From the NCBI GenBank assembly GCA_002729295.1, contig PBTU01000136.1, positions 1-12,592 of the forward strand: DNA of 12,592 nucleotides, in the 5' to 3' direction. Position 1 is the first letter of the stretch. Each line of letters begins with the position of its first letter. Made by a program: the position numbers and the translations under genes. Shown piece after piece: positions 1 through 6,956 of the stretch. Below the pieces are notes generated by a model. The model worked only from the letters and a program-made list of their open reading frames with translations, did not search any database and had not been told where the DNA came from. Origin of the DNA: Verrucomicrobiales bacterium. GTDB lineage: Bacteria > Verrucomicrobiota > Verrucomicrobiia > Verrucomicrobiales > Akkermansiaceae.

Positions 1-1
1 T

Positions 2-259
2 CGCGTTGAGGTAAAGAGCCGCCGCGTCGGTGGAGCTACCTATCAGGTCCCTCTTGAAGTGGATGCCACTCGCTCTGAGTCACTTGGAATGCGTTGGATC
101 ATCAATTTTGCCCGTGCCAAGAAAGGCACTCCAATGCATGTCGCCCTCGCCAACGAGATCAAGGACGCTGCCAACAATACCGGCAACTCCGTTCGTAAGC
201 GTGACGATGTCCACAAGATGGCCCAAGCCAACCGCGCCTTCGCCCACTTCCGCTTCTAA
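2..259 (+). CDS. rpsG: 30S ribosomal protein S7 (uS7), 3' part only
   Basis: C-terminal ~85 residues of S7, the primary assembly protein of the 30S head, which binds the 3' major domain of 16S rRNA and lies near the E-site tRNA. The reading frame is open from base 2 of the window, so the true start lies upstream. The visible part has the family-typical segment SRRVGGATYQVP, then ESLGMRWI, the alanine/asparagine-rich helix around HVALANEIKDAANN and the closing KRDDVHKMAQANRAFAHFRF, which matches the usual S7 end (HRMAEANKAFAHYRW in E. coli). It ends normally with TAA, 47 bases before fusA, consistent with a str operon (rpsL-rpsG-fusA). An in-frame GTG lies at 59, but the homology clearly continues upstream of it, so it is not the start. 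Confidence 0.97.
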   Translation, partial: RVEVKSRRVGGATYQVPLEVDATRSESLGMRWIINFARAKKGTPMHVALANEIKDAANNTGNSVRKRDDVHKMAQANRAFAHFRF

Positions 260-290
260 GTTAATTTTATAGGGAAGCTCCCCACAGCCC

Positions 291-297
291 GAAAGGG
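291..297 (+). promoter_or_regulatory. Shine-Dalgarno-like site of fusA
   Basis: GAAAGGG lies 9 bases before the fusA ATG. Its GGG can pair with the preceding CCC across a GAAA loop (287-298, GCCC-GAAA-GGGT), so the site may sit in a small hairpin. The pairing is seen in the sequence; any regulatory effect is inference. Confidence 0.5.
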
Positions 298-306
298 TCA
301 CTCATC

Positions 307-2466
307 ATGTCTAAAGTCGCATCCATTCCACCTCGTCCCGTCCCGCTTGAGCGGACACGGAACATTGGGATTGCGGCGCACATTGATGCCGGGAAGACCA
401 CCTTGACCGAGCGGATTCTTTTCTACACCGGAATGATCCATCGGATCGGTGAGGTTCACGATGGTGCCACCACTACTGATCATATGGAGCAGGAGCGCGA
501 GCGGGGGATTACCATCACCTCCGCTGCCGTGACTTGCACCTGGAACCAGCGCCCTGAAGAGGGTGTTTCCAAGCTCTTCCCGGAATCCAGCCAGCGCATC
601 AACATCATTGATACCCCTGGCCATGTTGATTTTACCGCTGAAGTTGAACGTTCGCTCCGTGTTTTAGACGGAGCGATTGTTGTTTTCTGCGGGGTCGCCG
701 GAGTGCAGCCGCAATCTGAGACTGTTTGGAGACAAGCAACCAAATACAACGTTCCACGGATCGTGTTCGTCAATAAGATGGACCGTGTTGGAGCCGACTT
801 TGGCAATGTTGTCGAAGAAGTGCAGAAGAAACTCGGCGTAAGAACGGTTCGCATTCTAATCCCAATTGGTTCCGAAGAGAATCTCCAGGGCCAGATCGAC
901 GTTCTTAACAAGAAAGCCGTTCTCTACACCGACGATGATGTTCTCGGTTCGACCTACACTCTCGCCGATCTCACCGAAGATCAGCTCTTGATTGCCGAGG
1001 ACGCCTATTCCGAAATTCTCGAAGCAGTCGTTGATGTTGATGAGCAAGTGGGGGAGCAGTTCCTCATGGAGGAGCCCATCACGGTTGCTGATCTCAAAGC
1101 CGGCCTTCGCCGTGCCACGATCGCCAACGACCTCGTGCCTATCGCGGGAGGTTCTGCTTTTAAAAATAAAGGCGTCCAATATCTCCTCGATGCCGTCGTT
1201 GATTACCTTCCAAGTCCGCTCGAAATTTCGGCAGCCACCGGAATGGATCCCAAAAACGAAGAGAAGTCCGTTGAGGTGAAAACCTCCGACTCTGAAAAGT
1301 TTTGTGCTCTCGCTTTTAAACTCTGGGGAGACAAATATTTCGGCAAACTTGTCTTCTTCCGTGTCTACTCTGGCACCGTCTCCAAGGGGGACATGATCTA
1401 CAACCCACGCACTCAACAAAAGGAGCGCGTGGGTCGTTTGATTCAAGTCCAAGCCGATAAGCACGAAGAGATCGAAACCTGCTTTGCTGGTGACATCGCC
1501 GCTCTGGTTGGTCTCAAGAATGTCCAGACCGGAGACACTCTTTCGCATCAGCAGGCTGGCATTCTTCTTGAGCCACCAAGTTTCCCCGAGCCCGTCATTT
1601 CGATGGCTGTTGAGCCACGAACCAAGGCGGACTCGGACAAGATGGTCGTCGGACTTGACCGCCTTTCTGATGAGGATCCGACTTTCGTCGTTCACAAGGA
1701 CGAGGACACCGGACAAACCATCATCGCGGGCATGGGTGAGCTTCACCTCGAGGTTATCATCGATCGCCTCAAGCGTGAGTTCGGAGTGCAAGCCAATGTT
1801 GGTAAGCCTCAGATCGCTTATCGCGAAACCATCACTTCCAAAGCTGCTGGAGAAGGGAAATTCATTCGCGATGCGGCCACTGGCGGCAAGAGTATGTATG
1901 GTCATGTGATTCTCGAAGTGACTCCCAACGATTCAGGGAAGGGGATTACCACTGAAAACTCGGTAACCGCCGGGGCTATTCCCAAGGAGTATATCGACTC
2001 AGTGATGAGCGGAGTTTCCGAAGCAATGACCAATGGTCAAGTCGCTGGCTTCCCGGTTGTTGACGTTCACGTGAATGTGCAAGACGGCTCCTTCCATGAA
2101 GTGGATTCCAATGACAACTCCTTTAAGATTGCGGCTATTTTCGCAATTAAAGACGCCTTCGAAAAGGCCTCGCCAATTCTTCTCGAACCCATCATGGATG
2201 TCGAAATTGCGACGCCTGACGAGTTCCAAGGAGACATCATGGGTGACCTGAATCGCCGTCGTGGCCAGATTCAGGAGATTGTCACCAAAGGCCCTGTCGC
2301 CAATGTCTCCGCCAACGTCCCACTTGCCGAAATGTTCGGCTATTCCACGGACGTTCGCACCCTTTCATCCGGTCGTGCCTCCTACACCATGGAGCCGAGC
2401 AGTTTTGAGGAAGTTCCTCGCAACATCGTTGAGAAACTCGTCGCCGAACGCGGAGGCGGTTACTAA
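307..2466 (+). CDS. fusA: Translation elongation factor G (EF-G)
   Basis: GTPase that drives translocation of tRNAs and mRNA after peptide-bond formation and helps recycle ribosomes. The 719-residue length suits EF-G (about 700). The P-loop AHIDAGKTT is at residues 24-32, the switch/G2 region TTDHMEQERERGITIT around 56-71, DTPGH (with the catalytic His) at 102-106 and NKMD at 156-159. Domain II follows at about 325-440. The domain IV loop GSFHEVDSNDNSF carries the conserved His of the decoding-site tip, and the C-terminal domain V includes GDLNRRRGQI and AEMFGYSTDVRTLSSGRASYTM. The G-domain stretch between the ITIT segment and DTPGH (about 80-97, QRPEEGVSKLFPESSQ) is some seven residues longer than in E. 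coli. A GAAAGGG Shine-Dalgarno-like sequence lies 9 bases upstream. No tuf follows; rpsJ starts 32 bases downstream. Confidence 0.99.
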   Translation: MSKVASIPPRPVPLERTRNIGIAAHIDAGKTTLTERILFYTGMIHRIGEVHDGATTTDHMEQERERGITITSAAVTCTWNQRPEEGVSKLFPESSQRINIIDTPGHVDFTAEVERSLRVLDGAIVVFCGVAGVQPQSETVWRQATKYNVPRIVFVNKMDRVGADFGNVVEEVQKKLGVRTVRILIPIGSEENLQGQIDVLNKKAVLYTDDDVLGSTYTLADLTEDQLLIAEDAYSEILEAVVDVDEQVGEQFLMEEPITVADLKAGLRRATIANDLVPIAGGSAFKNKGVQYLLDAVVDYLPSPLEISAATGMDPKNEEKSVEVKTSDSEKFCALAFKLWGDKYFGKLVFFRVYSGTVSKGDMIYNPRTQQKERVGRLIQVQADKHEEIETCFAGDIAALVGLKNVQTGDTLSHQQAGILLEPPSFPEPVISMAVEPRTKADSDKMVVGLDRLSDEDPTFVVHKDEDTGQTIIAGMGELHLEVIIDRLKREFGVQANVGKPQIAYRETITSKAAGEGKFIRDAATGGKSMYGHVILEVTPNDSGKGITTENSVTAGAIPKEYIDSVMSGVSEAMTNGQVAGFPVVDVHVNVQDGSFHEVDSNDNSFKIAAIFAIKDAFEKASPILLEPIMDVEIATPDEFQGDIMGDLNRRRGQIQEIVTKGPVANVSANVPLAEMFGYSTDVRTLSSGRASYTMEPSSFEEVPRNIVEKLVAERGGGY

Positions 2467-2498
2467 GAAAAAATCATCCACCAAGATACCTTTCCATC

Positions 2499-2804
2499 AT
2501 GAATCAGAAAATCCGCATCCGCCTCCGCGCATTCGACCACCGGGCCATCGATCGCTCCACCGTCGAGATTGTCGAGACCGCCAAGCGCACTGGAGCCAAA
2601 GTCGCCGGCCCTGTCCCTCTTCCCACTCGGATTGAGAAGTTCTCAGTCAACAGCTCGGTTCACGTGAGCAAGAAAGCTGCCGACCAGTTCGAAGTTCGTA
2701 CTCACAAGCGCCTTCTCGACATCGTCGATCCAACCGCCCGCACCGTGGATGAGCTCAAGAAGCTCAATCTTCCCGCCGGTGTTGATATTCAGATTCACAT
2801 TTAA
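2499..2804 (+). CDS. rpsJ: 30S ribosomal protein S10 (uS10)
   Basis: S10 of the 30S head; in other bacteria it also works as NusE in antitermination complexes with NusB. The 101 residues match the family length (about 103). Recognisable segments are the N-terminal KIRIRLRAFDHRAIDRS, the loop GPVPLPTRIEKFSVNSS, and the C-terminal THKRLLDIVDPTARTVDELKKLNLPAGVDIQI. The start is the first ATG of the homologous region. No Shine-Dalgarno sequence is visible before it; the 32-base gap after fusA is A- and C-rich. In E. coli a long leader with the L4 autoregulatory site precedes this gene. The gap here is too short for that leader, so the gene is probably transcribed through from the str segment. Confidence 0.98.
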   Translation: MNQKIRIRLRAFDHRAIDRSTVEIVETAKRTGAKVAGPVPLPTRIEKFSVNSSVHVSKKAADQFEVRTHKRLLDIVDPTARTVDELKKLNLPAGVDIQIHI

Positions 2805-2838
2805 TTTTTCACATTAACTTCCAAACGGAACCAGACCC

Positions 2839-3492
2839 ATGTCACTCGGAATCCTCGGTAAAAAAGTCGGTATGACTCGCGTTTTTGACGCAGAGGCAGG
2901 CTGCATGATCCCCGTCACTGTCGTCGACGTGAACGGAAACGAATTTCTCCAGGTTAAGACCTCAGAGAAGGACGGCTACTCCGCCATTCAGGTCGCTTAT
3001 GACGACCAGAAGGAGAAGCGCCTCAACCTTCCTGAGCGCACTCACCAGGCCAAGAACGGCGCCACTGTTGCCAAGAAGCTCGTCAAAGAGTTTCGCTTCG
3101 ACAGCGACGCAGATATCCCTAGCAAAGAAGACGGGCATCCCGGCGCCAACATCTTCGAAGCCGGACAGTGGGTCGATGTCATCGGCACCACCAAAGGTAA
3201 GGGCTTTCAGGGTAACGTGAAGCGCCATGGCCACAATGGTCAACCCGACGGTCACGGTCACATGATGCACCGCAGAACTGGCGCCATTGGTGCTGGCTCG
3301 ACTCCCGCTCGTGTTTGGAAAAACCAGAAGATGCCAGGACACGACGGTGTTCGTCAGCGCACCACGCAGAATCTCAAAATCGTACAAGTCCGTCCTGAAG
3401 ACGGAGTCATCCTCATCTCCGGCGCCATCCCCGGGCCAACGACCGGCTATGTCACCGTTCGTCCTGCCCTCAAAAAGTCGTCCGCCAAGTAA
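2839..3492 (+). CDS. rplC: 50S ribosomal protein L3 (uL3)
   Basis: Early-assembly 50S protein whose long internal loop reaches toward the peptidyl-transferase centre. The 217 residues fit the family (about 205-220). It opens with LGILGKKVGMTRVFD, has the KGKGFQGNVKRHGHNG segment in the middle, then the extended loop HGHMMHRRTGAIGAGSTPARVW and KMPGHDGVRQRTTQNLKIV, and ends in a lysine-rich tail. In E. coli a loop glutamine within IGQNQTP is methylated by PrmB; the matching segment here is IGAGSTP, with both glutamines replaced, so that modification should not occur at this site. No strong Shine-Dalgarno sequence precedes the ATG (only CGGAACC about 13 bases upstream). It sits between rpsJ and rplD as in the classical S10 operon. 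Confidence 0.98.
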   Translation: MSLGILGKKVGMTRVFDAEAGCMIPVTVVDVNGNEFLQVKTSEKDGYSAIQVAYDDQKEKRLNLPERTHQAKNGATVAKKLVKEFRFDSDADIPSKEDGHPGANIFEAGQWVDVIGTTKGKGFQGNVKRHGHNGQPDGHGHMMHRRTGAIGAGSTPARVWKNQKMPGHDGVRQRTTQNLKIVQVRPEDGVILISGAIPGPTTGYVTVRPALKKSSAK

Positions 3493-3523
3493 ACCATTTA
3501 GATCGATAGAAAGAACCTGATCC

Positions 3524-4129
3524 ATGTCAGCATTCACAATCCAGGACGCTCAAAGCGCCAATATTCAACTGGTCTCGGACGAGTCCAAGGGAAGCCAGGC
3601 GGTGCACGACCTCGTCGTTGCCTATCAGGCCAACCGCCGCTCTGGAACCGCTCAAGCCAAGACCCGTGGAGAAGTCAACGGAACCGGCAAGAAGATGTAT
3701 CGCCAGAAAGGCACCGGTAACGCCCGTCACGGTGATCGTAAAGCCCCGATCTTTGTTGGTGGTGGTGTCGCTTTCGGCCCTCGTAATCGTTCCTATGCCA
3801 AGACCGTTCCCAAGAAAGTCCGCACTCTCGCTCTGCAGCGCGTTCTTGGTGACAAGGTCAACGAAGGAGCGATCTTTCGCGCTGCCTCTCTCGATGTCGA
3901 GTCCGGCAAGACCAAGGATTTCGTCGCCGCACTTAAGTCACTGACCGATGCTAAGAAAGTCCTCGTCATCGGCGGAGCATTCACTGATCGAACCTACTAT
4001 GCCGCGCGGAATGTTCAGTCCGCTCTTTTGCAGACCGTCGAGTCCGTCAACGTCGAGCAGATTCTTCACAGCAATGCTGTTATTATTCTTGATGACGCCC
4101 TAGAAACCCTCGCCAATCGCACCGCCTAA
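3524..4129 (+). CDS. rplD: 50S ribosomal protein L4 (uL4)
   Basis: 50S protein with a globular surface domain and a long loop that lines the constriction of the peptide exit tunnel; in E. coli it is also the autogenous repressor of the S10 operon. The 201 residues match the family. The tunnel loop is clear at about residues 39-90, with AKTRGEVNGTGKKMYRQKGTG, ARHGDRKAPIFVGGGVAFGP and the following RNRSYAKTVPKK. The C-terminal domain (ALKSLTDAKKVLVIGG ... NAVIILDDALETL) has the usual alpha/beta pattern. The gap to rplC is 31 bases and to rplW 12 bases. The E. coli-type leader target for L4 is not evident because rpsJ follows fusA almost directly, so control of this operon by L4, if any, must act elsewhere. 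Confidence 0.98.
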   Translation: MSAFTIQDAQSANIQLVSDESKGSQAVHDLVVAYQANRRSGTAQAKTRGEVNGTGKKMYRQKGTGNARHGDRKAPIFVGGGVAFGPRNRSYAKTVPKKVRTLALQRVLGDKVNEGAIFRAASLDVESGKTKDFVAALKSLTDAKKVLVIGGAFTDRTYYAARNVQSALLQTVESVNVEQILHSNAVIILDDALETLANRTA

Positions 4130-4141
4130 CCTGACACAGTC

Positions 4142-4426
4142 ATGAGAGACATTTACCAAGTTATCGATACCGTTCGCATGTCCGAGAAGGCTGCCCTTCT
4201 CCAGGAGAACGAGAACACTTACACCTTCAAGGTTGCCCAGGGCGCCAATAAGATCGAGATCAAGCAAGCAGTTGAAAAGCTCTTCAAGGTTAAGGTCCTG
4301 GACGTTCGCACAAGCAACTACGCAGGAAAAGCCAAGCGCCGCCGTCGTGCCGACGCCGGACGCACCGCAAGCTGGAAGAAAGCAATCGTCCGTCTCAAGG
4401 ATGGCGACTCTCTCGATCTCATTTAA
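4142..4426 (+). CDS. rplW: 50S ribosomal protein L23 (uL23)
   Basis: Protein at the rim of the peptide exit tunnel, the docking site for trigger factor and the signal recognition particle. The 94 residues match the family. After a short N-terminus come MSEKAALL, the basic beta-strand region and the conserved AVEKLFKVKVLDVRT, followed by a very basic loop (AKRRRRADAGRT) and SWKKAIVRLKDGDSLDL. Glu22 aligns with the E. coli Glu18 that contacts trigger factor, so chaperone docking looks preserved. The gene begins only 12 bases after rplD, and the leader CCTGACACAGTC contains no Shine-Dalgarno sequence, which suggests translational coupling to rplD. Confidence 0.97.
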   Translation: MRDIYQVIDTVRMSEKAALLQENENTYTFKVAQGANKIEIKQAVEKLFKVKVLDVRTSNYAGKAKRRRRADAGRTASWKKAIVRLKDGDSLDLI

Positions 4427-4460
4427 TTTTCAATTCTCCCTTATTTAGGAATCTCAGTCA

Positions 4461-4467
4461 GAAAGGA
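4461..4467 (+). promoter_or_regulatory. Shine-Dalgarno site of rplB
   Basis: GAAAGGA, 8 bases before the rplB ATG. One of few clear ribosome binding sites in this window; the same heptamer with the same spacing precedes rpmC. It supports the chosen L2 start. Confidence 0.75.
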
Positions 4468-4475
4468 TCATTCCA

Positions 4476-5321
4476 ATGCCACTGAAAAGTTTTAAGCCCG
4501 TTACTCCCGCGAATCGTTACAAGATGCTTCCGGGGTTCGACGAAATCACCAAGTCCAAGCCTGAAAAAACCCTCCTCGAAGTCAAAAAGCGCTCCGGGGG
4601 TCGCAACAATCAGGGTCGTATTACCTGTCGCCACATTGGTGGGGGACACAAGAAGAAGTACCGTCTCGTCGACTTTAAGCGTACTAAGCGTGACCAGGTT
4701 GCGGAAGTTGTCGGTATCGAATACGATCCCAATCGGACTTGTCGTATCGCTCTTCTGAAATATGAAGACGGAACCAAGAGCTATATTCTCGCACCATCGG
4801 GTCTTACCGATGGTGACAAGGTCGTCTCCGGTGAATCTGTCGAGCCCAAGGTTGGTAACGCCATGCCTTTGAAGAACGTTCCTCTCGGAACCGCCATTCA
4901 CAATATCGAGCTCCGCCCTGGATCAGGTGGTAAGGTTGCCCGCTCTGCCGGGCAGCAAGCCATTCTCCAGTCCCGTGAAGGAGGATACGCCTTCATCAAG
5001 ATGCCTTCCGGCGAATTGCGCAAGTTTCACGAAGAAAGTTACGCGACCATCGGAACCGTTGGAAACCGTGACCACATGAAGGAAATTTCTGGGAAGGCCG
5101 GTCGCACACGTTGGCAGGGCAAGCGCCCAAGCGTTCGCGGAATGTGCATGAACCCCGTGGATCACCCGAACGGTGGTGGTGAGGGTAAGTCCAAGTCCGG
5201 TGGTGGTCGTCAGCACCTCAAGTCTCCCTGGGGACACGTCAAGGGTCAAAAGACTCGTAAAAAGCACAATCCTACCGACTCCTTCATCATCGAAGATCGT
5301 CGTAAGAACAAGCGAAAGTAA
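4476..5321 (+). CDS. rplB: 50S ribosomal protein L2 (uL2)
   Basis: One of the largest and most conserved 50S proteins, needed for subunit association and for a functional peptidyl-transferase region. The 281 residues fit the family (about 273-280). It begins with the family-typical LKSFKPVTPANRYK, then has RSGGRNNQGRITCRHIGGGHKKKYR (about 40-62), the SH3-like barrel, VPLGTAIHNIELRPGSGG (136-152), RSAGQQAILQSREGGYA, and the C-terminal extension with RWQGKRPSVRG and MNPVDHPNGGGEG. His230 in that last motif is the near-invariant histidine linked to peptidyl-transferase function. The basic tail TRKKHNPTDSFIIEDRRKNKRK is normal for the family. A GAAAGGA ribosome binding site 8 bases upstream supports the start. 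Confidence 0.99.
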   Translation: MPLKSFKPVTPANRYKMLPGFDEITKSKPEKTLLEVKKRSGGRNNQGRITCRHIGGGHKKKYRLVDFKRTKRDQVAEVVGIEYDPNRTCRIALLKYEDGTKSYILAPSGLTDGDKVVSGESVEPKVGNAMPLKNVPLGTAIHNIELRPGSGGKVARSAGQQAILQSREGGYAFIKMPSGELRKFHEESYATIGTVGNRDHMKEISGKAGRTRWQGKRPSVRGMCMNPVDHPNGGGEGKSKSGGGRQHLKSPWGHVKGQKTRKKHNPTDSFIIEDRRKNKRK

Positions 5322-5357
5322 ACTTCTCTCTATACTAATCATTCATCATTTTCCATT

Positions 5358-5627
5358 ATGGCACGTTCACTGAAAAAAGGCCCATACGTTGATCAAAAGC
5401 TTCTTGCCAAGATCGATGCTTCTGTCGAATCCGGCAACAAGAAGCCAATTAAAACCTGGAGCCGTCGCTCCATGATTACTCCTGACTTTGTCGGTCAGAC
5501 CTTCGCTGTTCACAACGGCAAAACCTTCGTCCCTGTTTTTGTTTCTGAAAACATGGTAGGTCATAAGCTGGGTGAGTTTTCGCCCACCCGCATCTTCAAA
5601 GCCCACGGCGGAATTGGTAAGAAGTAA
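5358..5627 (+). CDS. rpsS: 30S ribosomal protein S19 (uS19)
   Basis: Protein of the 30S head that pairs with S13 near the A-site tRNA and bridge B1a. The 89 residues are standard. It starts with ARSLKKGPYVDQKLL and carries IKTWSRRSMITPDFVGQTFAVHNGK and the C-terminal VSENMVGHKLGEFSPTRIFKAHGG. The leader is pyrimidine- and AT-rich with no Shine-Dalgarno sequence. In the classical operon rplV follows at once; here an extra gene intervenes. The TAA stop is the only stop separating this frame from that next gene, which lies in the same frame 33 bases on. Confidence 0.98.
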   Translation: MARSLKKGPYVDQKLLAKIDASVESGNKKPIKTWSRRSMITPDFVGQTFAVHNGKTFVPVFVSENMVGHKLGEFSPTRIFKAHGGIGKK

Positions 5628-5660
5628 TCTCTTAAAAGAATTTCCAACATCTCTATTCTC

Positions 5661-6383
5661 ATGCCTCTCTCATTTAACAGCGCTCTTGCCAGCGGATTGC
5701 TCCTTCTCGGAGTATTCGGCAGCACCGCTGTTGCCCAGGATGAGGTAAAGGGGGTTGTTGAACTTGAGCGCGAAAATCGCCTCCTGAAACTTCAAGTTGA
5801 TAATCTCTCGGTTAGCCTCGGTGCCGCTTTGGCCCGTGAGGAGACCAAGACCGCATCACTTAAGGACGTTAAGCAGCATCTCGCTCTTTTCGGGAAGGAT
5901 TTCTTTGAAGATGGCGACACCAGGCTGCGCCACGCCGTTTCCGACTATCAGGTCGCCCGAGAGAATCTCACTGAACTTGAGAATGCTACCTTCGACCTGA
6001 TTCCAGCTATTAGAAATTACCTTCGCACCGCCGTTGCTTCGGATCCCGAAGCCCGCTCCGATGTGGAGGTGAAAATCCGCGAGCTCGAAGTTGCTCTGGG
6101 CCAGCGCCAGCAGCCCAAGCGCAAAATCGAGCAGGGGACCGCCCAAGAGGCTCGCATAGTAACTATTGACTCCAACACCGGACTCGTCGTAGTGAATGCT
6201 GGCCGTGATGCGGACCTCAACGTTGGGATGCGTTTTCGTATTGAACGTTCTGGAACTCATATTGGTGACGCCATCGTTGCCACCACCCGACCTGATGTCA
6301 GCGGATTGCTGATGCAGTCACTGGTAAATCAAGACAATCAGGTGCGCCCAGGCGACACCGCCAAACTTATTCTCAACAACTGA
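5661..6383 (+). CDS. Predicted exported coiled-coil protein, unknown function, inside the S10 operon
   Basis: I do not recognise this 240-residue protein as a named family, and no ribosomal protein resembles it. Residues 1-25 look like a signal peptide: a hydrophobic stretch SGLLLLGVFG followed by AVA, with likely cleavage before QDE. The N-region has no Lys or Arg, which is atypical. Residues 30-60 (VVELERENRLLKLQVDNLSVSL) form a probable coiled coil; further charged helices cover about 85-150. Residues 160-238 switch to beta-rich sequence (ARIVTIDSNTGLVVVNAGRDADLNVGMRFRIERSG ... GDAIV ... VRPGDTAKLIL), the pattern of a small beta-barrel domain in envelope proteins, loosely like MreC or FlgT C-terminal domains. 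It lies 33 bases after rpsS and 12 before rplV, on the same strand, so it is almost surely co-transcribed. Codon usage resembles the neighbours. A real, exported protein is likely; its role is unknown. Confidence 0.88.
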   Translation: MPLSFNSALASGLLLLGVFGSTAVAQDEVKGVVELERENRLLKLQVDNLSVSLGAALAREETKTASLKDVKQHLALFGKDFFEDGDTRLRHAVSDYQVARENLTELENATFDLIPAIRNYLRTAVASDPEARSDVEVKIRELEVALGQRQQPKRKIEQGTAQEARIVTIDSNTGLVVVNAGRDADLNVGMRFRIERSGTHIGDAIVATTRPDVSGLLMQSLVNQDNQVRPGDTAKLILNN

Positions 6384-6395
6384 ACCGCAAAACTG

Positions 6396-6956
6396 ATGCA
6401 AGTTCGCTCGACCACCAAATACGCTCGGATTTCTCCGAAAAAGATGCGCGACGTCGCTCGTGAAATTCAGGGACTCGCTGTCTCCGAAGCTCTCGACGCT
6501 CTGACATATACTCCCCGTAAGGCTGCACACCTGATCGGGAAAACTCTCAAAAGCGCGATCGCAAACGCCGAGAATAATCACGAGCTCTCCGCTGACGAAT
6601 TAATCGTCGGACAAGCCGTCATCGGCGAAGGACCAACCCTCAAGCGTTTCAAGCCGCGTGCTCGAGGATCCGCAGGAGCCATTCGCAAGCGAACCAGCCA
6701 CATTTTCATTACTCTCACCGATGAGTTCGAAGCTCCCGAGGAGAAGAAGCGTTCTGGAAAAGCCAAAAAACGTGACACCGCGAAGCCCATGTTTGGACAG
6801 ACCAAGGCCGCTTCAGCCAAGGAAGAGTCCGTCGCTGAAGAGGAAGTCACCGAAGAGGAAGTCACCGAAGAGGAAGTCACCGAAGAGGAAGTCTCCGAGG
6901 AAGCCGCTGAAGAAGTTGAAGCCACCGAAGAATCAACCAAGCCTGCCGCCGAGTAA
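6396..6956 (+). CDS. rplV: 50S ribosomal protein L22 (uL22) with long acidic C-terminal tail
   Basis: L22 binds several 23S rRNA domains and its beta-hairpin lines the exit tunnel. Residues 1-110 are an ordinary L22: KYARISPKKMRDVAREIQG, YTPRKAAHLIGKTLKSAIANAENN, and the tunnel hairpin EGPTLKRFKPRARGSAGAIRKRTSHI (78-103). The protein then continues for about 75 residues beyond the usual ~110: first a basic linker (EEKKRSGKAKKRDTAK), then a strongly acidic tail with EEEVT repeated three times and EEEVS once (148-167), ending in KPAAE. The tail is encoded in frame with no sign of a frameshift. The gene starts 12 bases after the TGA of the exported-protein gene, without a Shine-Dalgarno sequence, so translation may be coupled to that gene. 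What the tail does is not known. Confidence 0.97.
   Translation: MQVRSTTKYARISPKKMRDVAREIQGLAVSEALDALTYTPRKAAHLIGKTLKSAIANAENNHELSADELIVGQAVIGEGPTLKRFKPRARGSAGAIRKRTSHIFITLTDEFEAPEEKKRSGKAKKRDTAKPMFGQTKAASAKEESVAEEEVTEEEVTEEEVTEEEVSEEAAEEVEATEESTKPAAE
6837..6896 (+). repeat. 15-bp tandem repeat, four units, within rplV
   Basis: Three identical units GAAGAGGAAGTCACC followed by one with a single change (GTCTCC in place of GTCACC). They encode EEEVT x3 and EEEVS in the acidic tail of L22. Because the unit is a multiple of three, copy-number change by slippage would keep the reading frame. The near-perfect nucleotide identity points to recent expansion. Confidence 0.93.

Noticed and set aside
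856..1905. A 349-codon open frame on the minus strand opposite fusA
   Set aside because: It lies fully inside a clear EF-G gene, its translation resembles no family I know, and long antisense frames are a common by-product of biased codon use in highly expressed genes.
2261..2635. A plus-strand open frame bridging the end of fusA and the start of rpsJ
   Set aside because: It overlaps two certain genes out of frame and has no recognisable content.
4427..4445. T-rich stretch after rplW as a terminator
   Set aside because: No GC-rich inverted repeat precedes it.
5661..6383. The extra gene as a horizontally acquired or mobile insertion
   Set aside because: No terminal repeats, duplicated target, transposase or composition shift is visible; codon use resembles the ribosomal neighbours.
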